Below are positions 1-6,512 of a stretch of 7,345 bases of DNA, piece after piece (position 1 is the first letter of the stretch; every line of letters starts with the position of its first letter). The notes beneath the pieces were generated by a model. The model ran no database searches. It was not told the origin of the DNA and saw nothing but the letters and a program-made list of their open reading frames with translations. This DNA comes from Candidatus Aerophobota bacterium (GTDB lineage: Bacteria; Aerophobota; Aerophobia; Aerophobales; B3-G15): assembly GCA_003648845.1 (NCBI GenBank), contig QMQA01000055.1:1-7345 (forward strand). The letters run 5' to 3'. The translations under genes and the position numbers were made by a program.

Positions 1-759
1 AACACTCTTTCCCTGGAAGAGTACCTTTATGGTTTAATAAAATTAGAGATATCTCCTGAATGGCCCTTATCTACTCTCTGTGCTCAAGCTATTGTAGCAA
101 GAACATACGCTATAAGAAAACTATGGGAAGGCAATTCTTTGATTACAAACCTGCCTGCGCATCAGGCATATGGAGGGATAAAGGCTGAGGATGCTCGAGG
201 AAGAATTGCTGTGGACCTGACCAGAGGAGAAATCCTTGTTTATCAAGGAGAACCTGTAAATTCTGTTTACCATGCCTGTAGCGGAGGATACACAGCAAGC
301 AGCAGGGAAGTGTGGGGAGAAGATTTTCCCTACCTTAGAGCGCAACCTGACCCTTTTTCTACCCTCTCGCCTTACTCCAGATGGACAGTAAGAATATCAA
401 AGCAAAAGCTGGAAGAGATTCTTCAGAAAATTGGACTCAGATTAAAAGGGATTAAAGCACTCAAAATCCTGGAAAAGGATACCTCCGGTCGATGTAAATT
501 ATTGCTCATTTTGGCTGAGAATACCTCTCAAATTATTCCTGGAAAGAAATTACGCGAAATCATGGGATTTAATGTTCTGCGCAGCACTTTTTTTCAAGTA
601 GAAAATGAAAAAGACGAATTTGTGTTTAGAGGTAAGGGGTGGGGGCATGGGGTAGGCATGTCTCAGTGGGGAGCTGCGAAAATGGGAAAGATGGGCTACA
701 CCACTGAGGAGATTCTCCGGTTTTATTACCCGGAAACCAGAATAGATAAAATCTACTGA
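1..759 (+). CDS. SpoIID/LytB-domain protein, 5'-truncated
   Basis: The reading frame is open from base 1, so the N-terminus (probably a signal peptide or membrane anchor) lies outside the window; 252 residues are visible, ending at TGA. Family signatures appear in order: an EEYLYG-type segment followed by Glu16, which aligns with the catalytic Glu of SpoIID; AQAIVARTYA (residues 28-37); AYGGI (56-60); YHACSGG (90-96); VWG (104-106); the C-terminal hallmark GWGHGVGMSQWGA (213-225); and YYPET (242-246). SpoIID proteins are lytic transglycosylases that cleave peptide-stripped glycan strands outside the cytoplasmic membrane. In sporulating Firmicutes they act in engulfment; in a diderm with lptFG the role is more likely general wall remodelling, which is inference. 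His54, His91 and Cys93 could be metal ligands like those reported in a clostridial SpoIID, but I cannot assign them. It lies 6 bp upstream of lptF. A TTG at 139 is internal and not the start. Confidence 0.93.
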   Translation, partial: NTLSLEEYLYGLIKLEISPEWPLSTLCAQAIVARTYAIRKLWEGNSLITNLPAHQAYGGIKAEDARGRIAVDLTRGEILVYQGEPVNSVYHACSGGYTASSREVWGEDFPYLRAQPDPFSTLSPYSRWTVRISKQKLEEILQKIGLRLKGIKALKILEKDTSGRCKLLLILAENTSQIIPGKKLREIMGFNVLRSTFFQVENEKDEFVFRGKGWGHGVGMSQWGAAKMGKMGYTTEEILRFYYPETRIDKIY

Positions 760-765
760 ATCAGA

Positions 766-1848
766 ATGAAAATAATTCATCGCTATATTTTAAAAGAAAC
801 ACTCTGGCCCTTTTTATTCGGATTTTTATTTTTTAACTTTATTCTCTTTGTGGGAATTATATTTGACCTGACAAGACTCATATTTGTAGAAAGTGTTCCT
901 TTATTGAAGGTATTAGAACTGATACTTTTTTCCCTCCCTTCTTTTTTTGATATTGTCGTTCCTGTATCTCTTCTTTTCTCTATTTTGCTCAGTTTTGGCC
1001 GCTTAAGTGCCGATGGGGAAATAACAGCCCTTAGAAGTTCAGGGATAAGCCTTCTCCAGATTGAGTCTCCTGTGCTCTTTTTTGCAATCCTTTTAACCTT
1101 TATCTCCCTTTTATTTTCTGCTCTCCTCACCCCCTGGTGTAATCAGAGGTATAAAAGCACCTATCAAGAAGTTCTCCTGCATCGCCCTGCGCTGCAGCTT
1201 AAAGAAAAAACTATTATTAGTATAAATGATAAGAAAATCTACACTTTCGAATTAGACGAAAAAACAGGCATGATGCGACAGATAATGTTGTACGAGTTTT
1301 TACCCTTCTCCAATCAAAAATTCCCTCAGATAAGTATTGCCCGCAAGGGAAAAATAATAAAAGAGAGAATCCTTCTTGAAGGTGTAAAACTTTACAGATC
1401 TGGTGCTAATTATAAACTTTTCCAGTACGGAGAATTTGACCAGCAGACGATCTACCTGCATGCTGAGAATTATGCAGAAAAAAAATTAAAAAAAGAAAGC
1501 TGGGATATGACCTTTACCGAAATAAAAAATAAGTTAAGAGAAAAAGGACTGTCTCCGGAGGAAAGAAAAAAACTGGAAATTGATCTTCAGGGAAGAATAG
1601 CTATTCCTTTTGCTACTTTTATTCTGGGTATTCTTGCTATCCCTCTGGGCATAAAGGTAGAACGCGGAGATAAGTCTATAAGTCTGGGAATAAGTCTTAT
1701 AGTGGTAATTGTTTATTATATTTTTTTTCTTGCGGGTAATTTCTTAGCTAAAGCGGAACTGCTCTCCCCTTTTCTGGGAGCCTGGATTCCCAATTTTATC
1801 CTTCTTGCCTTAGGAGTTTGGCTTAACATAGAGATGATAAAAAGGTAA
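766..1848 (+). CDS. lptF: LPS export permease LptF (YjgP/YjgQ family)
   Basis: This 360-residue protein has the length and architecture of LptF/LptG, the membrane subunits of the LptB2FG ABC transporter that extracts LPS from the inner membrane and passes it to LptC. The N-terminus KIIHRYILKE matches the family opening, which supports the ATG at 766. Membrane segments fall at about residues 13-35, 50-76, 101-122, 278-297, 304-326 and 335-355. The hydrophilic stretch between (about 125-270) fits the periplasmic beta-jellyroll. The conserved cytoplasmic coupling segment GRLSADGEITALRSSGIS (78-95) is well preserved. AIPLG (290-295 region) and GAWIPN near the C-terminus are also typical. No clear Shine-Dalgarno sequence precedes the start; the SpoIID stop is only 6 bp away, so coupled re-initiation is plausible. 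The F versus G assignment rests on gene order and the better match to the LptF coupling motif. Confidence 0.93.
   Translation: MKIIHRYILKETLWPFLFGFLFFNFILFVGIIFDLTRLIFVESVPLLKVLELILFSLPSFFDIVVPVSLLFSILLSFGRLSADGEITALRSSGISLLQIESPVLFFAILLTFISLLFSALLTPWCNQRYKSTYQEVLLHRPALQLKEKTIISINDKKIYTFELDEKTGMMRQIMLYEFLPFSNQKFPQISIARKGKIIKERILLEGVKLYRSGANYKLFQYGEFDQQTIYLHAENYAEKKLKKESWDMTFTEIKNKLREKGLSPEERKKLEIDLQGRIAIPFATFILGILAIPLGIKVERGDKSISLGISLIVVIVYYIFFLAGNFLAKAELLSPFLGAWIPNFILLALGVWLNIEMIKR
1841..1846 (+). promoter_or_regulatory. Ribosome binding site of lptG
   Basis: AAAGGT lies within the last codons of lptF and ends 5 bases before the lptG ATG at 1852. It supports that start and suggests the two permease subunits are translated together. 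Confidence 0.5.
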
Positions 1849-1851
1849 AAT

Positions 1852-2901
1852 ATGAAGGTTCTGGACAGATACATAACAAGAGAATTCTTGAGATACTATT
1901 TTCTTTTTGTATTTTTCTTCATAGCTGTATTCATTTTAACCGATTTTTTCACCTCTATGGGGAACTTGAAAAAGGAGGCAAGTATTTTTCATGTTGTCCT
2001 TTACTACCTTCTTCAAATCCCCTATCTTTTTGTAGTATTAAGCCCCATCTCAGTAATAATTTCAACCTTATTTGTAACCTCTTACCTGGGATCTACCAAC
2101 CAGCTCCATGCTATGCTGATAAGCGGGATATCTGCAAAGAGAGCTACCTTACCTTTGTTCACAGCAGGACTGGTAATAGGATTTTCTCTCCTTTTTATTG
2201 ATAATACCCTGGTTTACGAGGTGAATCACCTCTCTCATAAAATCAAAGAAAAAAATTTTATGCAAATAACAGAAACTAAGGTTCAGAAGAATATCTTTAT
2301 AGCCGTCCCTCCTGATTATATATTTTACGTTCGCTCTTTAAATACCGAGGAGGGTCTGATGCAGGATGTGCTTATTTACAAAAACTCTTTGCCTAATACT
2401 CTTACCTTAGCCAGAAGAGCTAAATGGAAGAGAGGGATGTGGCTCCTTGAAGAAGGAAGAGAATATATCCTGAACCGGAAACCAAAGGAAAAACCATTTA
2501 TTAAAAAAATTCTTCCTGTTAACAAAGAGCCCCGTTATTTCACCCGTACTTACTTCCCTCCCGAGAGGATGAGTATATCTGAGCTAACTGGATATATCGG
2601 GGAGTACAGTAAAAGTGGTTTTAATACTCTGGACCTGGAAACAGAGCTTCAATTTAAATTCTCATCTCCATTTGCTAATTTTATTTTAATGCTGGTAACA
2701 ATACCCCTGGGAGTCATAATGAGGCGAGGAAGAGGAGCAAGTCTGGCTACAGGACTTTTAATGAGCTTTGGGTATTATGAATTGATGGCTCTTTTTAAAA
2801 CTCTGGGAAAAAGCGGGGTATTAGACCCCTTTTTTTCCGCCTGGATACCCAATATTTTATTTATTATGGCGGGAATTTATCTCATATATAAGATGGAGTA
2901 G
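1852..2901 (+). CDS. lptG: LPS export permease LptG (YjgP/YjgQ family)
   Basis: This 349-residue second member of the YjgP/YjgQ family starts 3 bp after lptF. It opens with KVLDRYITREFL, the usual family N-terminus. Predicted membrane segments are at about 12-34, 48-78, 99-118, 273-291, 298-316 and 329-346, with a soluble periplasmic domain (about 120-265) between the two groups of three. The C-terminal half has FANFILMLVTIPLG (274-287) and FSAWIPN (328-334), matching the LptF partner and the family. LptG would pair with LptF and an LptB ATPase encoded elsewhere to lift LPS out of the inner membrane. The coupling segment between membrane helices 2 and 3 reads GSTNQLHAMLISGIS (80-94); the acidic residue usual in LptF at this place is Gln here. 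The TAG stop abuts the stop of the convergent gene. The F/G distinction is inferred from order. Confidence 0.92.
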   Translation: MKVLDRYITREFLRYYFLFVFFFIAVFILTDFFTSMGNLKKEASIFHVVLYYLLQIPYLFVVLSPISVIISTLFVTSYLGSTNQLHAMLISGISAKRATLPLFTAGLVIGFSLLFIDNTLVYEVNHLSHKIKEKNFMQITETKVQKNIFIAVPPDYIFYVRSLNTEEGLMQDVLIYKNSLPNTLTLARRAKWKRGMWLLEEGREYILNRKPKEKPFIKKILPVNKEPRYFTRTYFPPERMSISELTGYIGEYSKSGFNTLDLETELQFKFSSPFANFILMLVTIPLGVIMRRGRGASLATGLLMSFGYYELMALFKTLGKSGVLDPFFSAWIPNILFIMAGIYLIYKME

Positions 2902-3522
2902 TTATTTTCTTTGAAAGTAATTGCGAAGCTCATTAAGCACAGGAGGGAAGATTCTAAATATCTCTATATCCCGGGCGAGTTTCAAAGAATTATTCTCTCT
3001 TATAAAAAGAACTGCTATCTCTTCTGGACCAAGGTCCTTGTTTATCACTCCTGATATATGTTCATCTCTTTCTCTTAAATTTTGAGCGAAAAAGCTTGTG
3101 ATAAAACCTTTTACCCTGTCACTTTTTAAATTTAAAGAAAGGCATCTCAGCCAGTCAAAATGTTCTCTCAAAAGGACAGCATCTTCAATCCCTTTCAATC
3201 TTGCTCCCTTATCTAAGAAATACTTGACCATCTGCCAGAGCATCTTATCCATTTTCTGGATAACCTCCTCTGCCTTCTCTCCTTCTCTGTCAACCATTTC
3301 ACAGTAAATTTTTGTGACCCGGCCTATTTTTTCCTCAAGCTCACCCAGGCGTGCTTCCACCTGTTTCCAGTATTTTTTAAGTTTGTTTTTATAATCCTCG
3401 GATATGTCCATTTCCTCTCCTGAAATCAATAGCGGCACAAGATACAGCTTTCTTTTTTTGCCATATCTTTTGTATTCTTCTACAGATGGTTTTTTTATCT
3501 TTCCCAGGGTTTTCTTACTCAT
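2902..3522 (-). CDS. Conserved-looking protein of unknown function
   Basis: I do not recognise a named family. The 206-residue protein is highly charged, has no signal peptide or membrane segment, and should be cytoplasmic. Residues 11-30 are basic and include the block VEEYKRYGKKRKLYLVP. Residues 44-70 look like a long amphipathic, possibly coiled-coil helix. The middle (80-160) is mostly helical and contains FDWLRCLSL (122-130). The C-terminus has a compact strand-helix unit, IAVLFIRENN (169-178), then IEIFRIFPPVLNELR (186-200). From memory, similar proteins with an LFIRE...IEVF..PPALDEI ending occur as unnamed conserved proteins in other anaerobic bacteria; this is unverified. The ATG overlaps the stop of the upstream CYTH gene as ATGA, and a strong ribosome binding site precedes it, so the two proteins are probably made together. 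It is the last gene of the mraY-murD-ftsW operon. Confidence 0.8.
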   Translation of the reverse strand: MSKKTLGKIKKPSVEEYKRYGKKRKLYLVPLLISGEEMDISEDYKNKLKKYWKQVEARLGELEEKIGRVTKIYCEMVDREGEKAEEVIQKMDKMLWQMVKYFLDKGARLKGIEDAVLLREHFDWLRCLSLNLKSDRVKGFITSFFAQNLRERDEHISGVINKDLGPEEIAVLFIRENNSLKLARDIEIFRIFPPVLNELRNYFQRK

Positions 3523-4034
3523 TTTTCTCCACCTTCCTCCATGATTAGCTCCAGATAAGATTTTTTTATGAAACGGTCACTATGGATGCCCAGTTTATTA
3601 AAAAGATGAAAAATTTTCCCTTTTTCGTTCACTTCTTTTCCCTCTATCTCCAAAAAACTGCCCAGTCCTTCTACCTTATCCAGAAATAATTTTAGCCCCT
3701 CCCACCGGTAGGTTTCTCTTTCTTTTATTATTTTTTTAGAGGGGACAAACCCCAAAGCCTCAAGTAAGGCAAATATGTCTCCTTTTACCTCAACTTCCAG
3801 CTCTTCTCTGGTTTTAGTTTCAGTATCAACTCTGGGTCCTTTAAATGTAAGATATAACCTTCCTTCTGCCTGTCTCACTCTCAGAGCCTCATCTTTTGAC
3901 TTAAAATCATGACAGGGATGATTAAAATATGTATCCACCTGTTTTTCTTTTTTTACGGGTTTAACTCCTTCTTTTAAGAGTTTTTTTCGTATATACTCTT
4001 GATCCACTCTTGCTTTTAACTCAACTTCAAGCAT
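3519..4034 (-). CDS. CYTH-domain protein, class IV adenylate cyclase (CyaB)/thiamine triphosphatase-like
   Basis: The 171-residue protein is a single complete CYTH domain, a triphosphate tunnel metalloenzyme. The N-terminal ExExK metal/phosphate signature is E3-V-E5-L-K7, which fixes the ATG at 4034. Other tunnel residues are visible in the expected order: DTYF (34-37), R52 and R54 in LRVR, K65 in TFKGPR, K74/R76 followed by E78/E80/E82, R106, D119 in LDKVEGLG, E129 and E131 in LEIEG, and the closing KKSYLEL. All charged positions needed for triphosphate and divalent metal binding seem present, so it should be catalytically competent. Members cleave ATP to cAMP, thiamine triphosphate or inorganic tripolyphosphate, and sequence alone does not separate these. 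Its start overlaps the ftsW stop by 8 bp and its stop overlaps the next start by 4 bp, so it is embedded in a cell-wall operon. No strong Shine-Dalgarno sequence is seen. Confidence 0.9.
   Translation of the reverse strand: MLEVELKARVDQEYIRKKLLKEGVKPVKKEKQVDTYFNHPCHDFKSKDEALRVRQAEGRLYLTFKGPRVDTETKTREELEVEVKGDIFALLEALGFVPSKKIIKERETYRWEGLKLFLDKVEGLGSFLEIEGKEVNEKGKIFHLFNKLGIHSDRFIKKSYLELIMEEGGEK
3527..3535 (-). promoter_or_regulatory. Ribosome binding site of the unknown protein
   Basis: On the minus strand AAGGTGGAG ends 4 bases before the ATG at 3522, inside the Glu/Gly-rich C-terminal codons of the CYTH gene. A further GGAGG lies just upstream at 3540-3536. This is among the strongest such sites in the window and supports the ATGA-overlap start. 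Confidence 0.6.
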
Positions 4035-5142
4035 TGTCTTGTTTTATTTTAGAATTATGCCTGGATATATTCAAGAGGATGCCCACGGCAATAAGTGAGA
4101 CCAGAAGTGAGGACCCTCCATAGCTTATAAAAGGAAGAGTGGATCCTGTGGTAGGTAAAATTACAGTAGCCACTCCCATATTTATAAGTGCCTGACCGCT
4201 TATAAGGCAGGTTAACCCTACAGCCAGAAGTTTGCCCAAATCATCTTTCGCTCCCATGGCTATTTTTAGACCCCTTATGGTAAATATAACAAACATAAAA
4301 AGAATAAAGCTTGTTCCTAAAAATCCAAATTCTTCACCAATTACTGCAAATATGGAATCGGTGTGAGGAGTTGGTAGATAAAAAAGCTTTTGTTTGCCCT
4401 GACCGGGCCCAAGCCCCCAAAAACCTCCTGAACCAAGGGACATTTTAAGATGAAGTGGTTGAAAACCAATTCCCAGAGGATCACTTTCCGGGTTTAAAAA
4501 AGCTATTATTCTATTCTTACGGTAGCCAATTTCGAAGATAGAAAAATAGAGGGGAACAAGTCCCAAACAGATAACATAGAGAATATGACTGATCCTTGCC
4601 CCTCCTGCATAAAGAACCACAAAACCTGTAGCAACGATAATAAGGGCAGAACCAAGATCCGGTTCAATCATCACCAGAAAAAAAACAAAAGAAAGAATTA
4701 TAAAGTAGGGAAGGAAACCCTGGATAAAACTATCTATTTTATCTTTTTTTCTCACGAGAGAAGAGGAAAGATATATAACCATACCTATCTTTGCCAGCTC
4801 ACTTGGCTGGATACGAAAATTACCAAAAGTTATCCAGCGATGTACCCCTCTTATCTGCCTTGCCATTCCTGGAACAAAAACCAAAATAAGAAAAAGAAAA
4901 ACACAGAAAATAACAGCTTTATCTATTTTCTGATAAAAGTGGTAGTTTATTCTGCTGGCTAAAAATAAAAAAGCGAGCCCTATCAAAAACCACCTTACCT
5001 GATTTATAGCCCACTTGTGGGTCGCTCCTTTTCCTATGTATCCATAAGGAGCACTGGCACTAAAAATGGCCAGGATGCCTAACCCCGTTAATAAAAGAGC
5101 AACTACAAGAAGAGGCAAATCAAACTGAATTTTTTTCTTCAA
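4027..5142 (-). CDS. ftsW: Cell-division peptidoglycan glycosyltransferase FtsW (SEDS family)
   Basis: The 371-residue integral membrane protein has about ten helices (roughly 9-31, 45-63, 75-92, 115-131, 143-162, 165-180, 186-204, 267-291, 305-327, 337-359). FtsW polymerises lipid II into glycan strands at the septum with a partner class B PBP. SEDS motifs are clear: GVHRWI (99-104), QPSELAK (112-118), EPDLGSA (160-166), the long outer loop with RKNRIIAFLNPESDPLG (208-224) and SLGSGGFWGLGPG (235-247), YLPTPHTDSIFAVIGEE (255-271), and LPFISYGGSS near the C-terminus. Asp262 in HTDSIF corresponds to the essential loop-4 aspartate of RodA/FtsW. Deviations from the usual text are HTDS for HTDF and TGSTLPF for TGLPLPF. 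The start is TTG at 5142, inside the end of murD (23-bp overlap); an in-frame TAA lies shortly upstream, and the protein N-terminus fits the family. Position after murD argues for FtsW rather than RodA. Confidence 0.95.
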   Translation of the reverse strand: MKKKIQFDLPLLVVALLLTGLGILAIFSASAPYGYIGKGATHKWAINQVRWFLIGLAFLFLASRINYHFYQKIDKAVIFCVFLFLILVFVPGMARQIRGVHRWITFGNFRIQPSELAKIGMVIYLSSSLVRKKDKIDSFIQGFLPYFIILSFVFFLVMIEPDLGSALIIVATGFVVLYAGGARISHILYVICLGLVPLYFSIFEIGYRKNRIIAFLNPESDPLGIGFQPLHLKMSLGSGGFWGLGPGQGKQKLFYLPTPHTDSIFAVIGEEFGFLGTSFILFMFVIFTIRGLKIAMGAKDDLGKLLAVGLTCLISGQALINMGVATVILPTTGSTLPFISYGGSSLLVSLIAVGILLNISRHNSKIKQDNA

Positions 5143-6499
5143 TTTCTTTCTTTAGTTTTTTCACCTCCTTTTTAAATACTCTACCTCTGTGTCTGTAGCT
5201 TATAAATTCATCAAAACTGGAACATCCCGGACAGAGGACAACAAGACCCCCTTTTTCACTTAAAGAAAAGGCTAATCTCACTGCTTCTTTCAAACTGCTG
5301 GACTCCATGATAGGGACAGCCCCCTCAAGTTGTCTTTTAATTCTGTTTTTTGCCTCACCTATTACTATCAGGTTTTTCACCTTCCCGGGAAAATATCTTT
5401 TCAGACTGGAAAAATCATCGCCTTTATCTTTGCCTCCCATTATCAAAACCGCGGGGCTGGTTAGAGACCCCACTAAGTTTTCCACAGCTGCTCGATTTGT
5501 AGCCTTGGAATCATCAATAAATTTAACCCCATCTATCTCTTCTATCAACTGCTGACGGTGTGGTAAAGGCTTATAACCAAGGAGAGAATCTCTTATTAAT
5601 TCTGGAGTTACTTTCTCAATTAGAGCGCAGGCTACAGCACAGAGCACATTTTCCCAGTTGTGGAATTTATGAGGCTGGAGATTATCCAGGGGAATATGAA
5701 CCCTGGTTTTTCCAATATTTGCCACTATGCGGTTATTATCAATAAATAACCCCTCATTCAGTTTTTGTCTCTGGCTGAAAAAAATCACTTTAGCCTGAGT
5801 GACATTTCCCAGAGATTTAACCGGGTATTGGTCATAATTTAAAATCGCAAAATCATCTTTTTTCATCCTGAAAAGCGGTGCTGCTTTAATTTTTCTGTAC
5901 TCTGAAAAAGAAGAGTGGCGATCAAGATGGTCAGGGCTAATGTTAAGAACGCAGTAAATATGGGGAGAAAAAGTCGGGCTCATCTCCAGTTGAAAACTGC
6001 TAACCTCTGTTACTATCCTGCAGGATGAGTTTAGAGAAAAAGAGGATCTTGCCAGTCGAGAGAGAGGAATTCCTATATTTCCACCGAGTTTAACCGATAG
6101 CTCGCTTTTTTTAAGTATTTTGTAGGTTAAAAAAGCTGTGGTAGTTTTACCGTTGGTACCTGTTATTGCTATTAGATTTTTCCGGGGTATAAAACGGCTG
6201 GCAAAATCCAGCTCACTTATCACCGGAATATTAAGAGAGCGTGCTTTTTTAACAATGGGTAAATCATTTGATACTCCAGGAGAAAGAATAACCAGATTTT
6301 TCTTTTTCAAAAGAGTTCCCCGATGAGAACCAAAAATTACTCTCACACCGAACCTTTCCAGCTCCTTTTTTTTCTGCAGAGTTGAGAATTTTTCCTCAAG
6401 TTCTGCAACCGTTACCTCTGCTCCCTTTTCTTTCAAAAGAAAAGCTGCTTCCTTTCCACTCTTTCCCAGGCCCAGAATTAAAACTGATTGATAATCCAC
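5120..6499 (-). CDS. murD: UDP-N-acetylmuramoylalanine--D-glutamate ligase MurD
   Basis: This cytoplasmic Mur ligase adds D-Glu to UDP-MurNAc-L-Ala at the expense of ATP. Starting at GTG 6499 it has 459 residues, slightly longer than typical (about 440-450), with a Lys/Glu-rich tail. Domain 1 begins with the Rossmann-like SVLILGLGKSGKEAA (5-19). Domain 2 has the ATP P-loop GTNGKTT (114-120), GGNIG (139-143), EVSSFQLE (165-172), NISPDHLDRH (186-195) and Lys205, which aligns with the carbamylated lysine of E. coli MurD. Domain 3 contains PHRQ, DDSKATN, MGGKDKGDDF and CPGCSSFDEF...RG. All expected catalytic positions are present. GTG 6499 is chosen because AGGAG lies 8 bases upstream and no N-terminal extension is needed; an upstream in-frame TTG at 6532 would overlap mraY by 20 bp and lacks such support. 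mraY ends 13 bp upstream, and the 3' end overlaps ftsW. Confidence 0.96.
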   Translation of the reverse strand: MDYQSVLILGLGKSGKEAAFLLKEKGAEVTVAELEEKFSTLQKKKELERFGVRVIFGSHRGTLLKKKNLVILSPGVSNDLPIVKKARSLNIPVISELDFASRFIPRKNLIAITGTNGKTTTAFLTYKILKKSELSVKLGGNIGIPLSRLARSSFSLNSSCRIVTEVSSFQLEMSPTFSPHIYCVLNISPDHLDRHSSFSEYRKIKAAPLFRMKKDDFAILNYDQYPVKSLGNVTQAKVIFFSQRQKLNEGLFIDNNRIVANIGKTRVHIPLDNLQPHKFHNWENVLCAVACALIEKVTPELIRDSLLGYKPLPHRQQLIEEIDGVKFIDDSKATNRAAVENLVGSLTSPAVLIMGGKDKGDDFSSLKRYFPGKVKNLIVIGEAKNRIKRQLEGAVPIMESSSLKEAVRLAFSLSEKGGLVVLCPGCSSFDEFISYRHRGRVFKKEVKKLKKEIEEKNSV

Positions 6500-6505
6500 A
6501 ATAAA

Positions 6506-6512
6506 CTCTCCT
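6506..6512 (-). promoter_or_regulatory. Ribosome binding site deciding the murD start
   Basis: The minus strand reads AGGAGAG immediately after the mraY TAG stop, with 8 bases between AGGAG and the GTG at 6499. This near-ideal site selects GTG 6499 over the upstream TTG at 6532. Confidence 0.7.

Noticed and set aside
783..1130. Minus-strand open frame opposite lptF, and similar frames opposite murD and ftsW
   Set aside because: They lie wholly within well-supported genes, have biased compositions typical of antisense shadows, and lack recognisable motifs or ribosome binding sites.
2885..2900. Possible terminator hairpin at the end of lptG (ATCT...AGAT)
   Set aside because: The stem is only about 4 AT-rich pairs with no adjacent T-run suited to a terminator; it is too weak to call.
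2902..3522. CHAD domain for the protein next to the CYTH gene
   Set aside because: CHAD proteins often accompany CYTH domains, but they are marked by many conserved histidines in a helical repeat. This protein has only two histidines and a different C-terminal unit.
5120..5142. A7 run in the murD/ftsW overlap as a programmed frameshift site giving a MurD-FtsW fusion
   Set aside because: The murD frame does read A-AAA-AAT there, but a -1 slip leads to the wrong frame: ftsW lies in the +1 frame relative to murD. ftsW also has its own plausible TTG start, so ordinary overlap and coupled translation suffice.
4027..5142. RodA rather than FtsW
   Set aside because: The SEDS motifs fit both, but the position directly after mraY-murD is the conserved site of ftsW.
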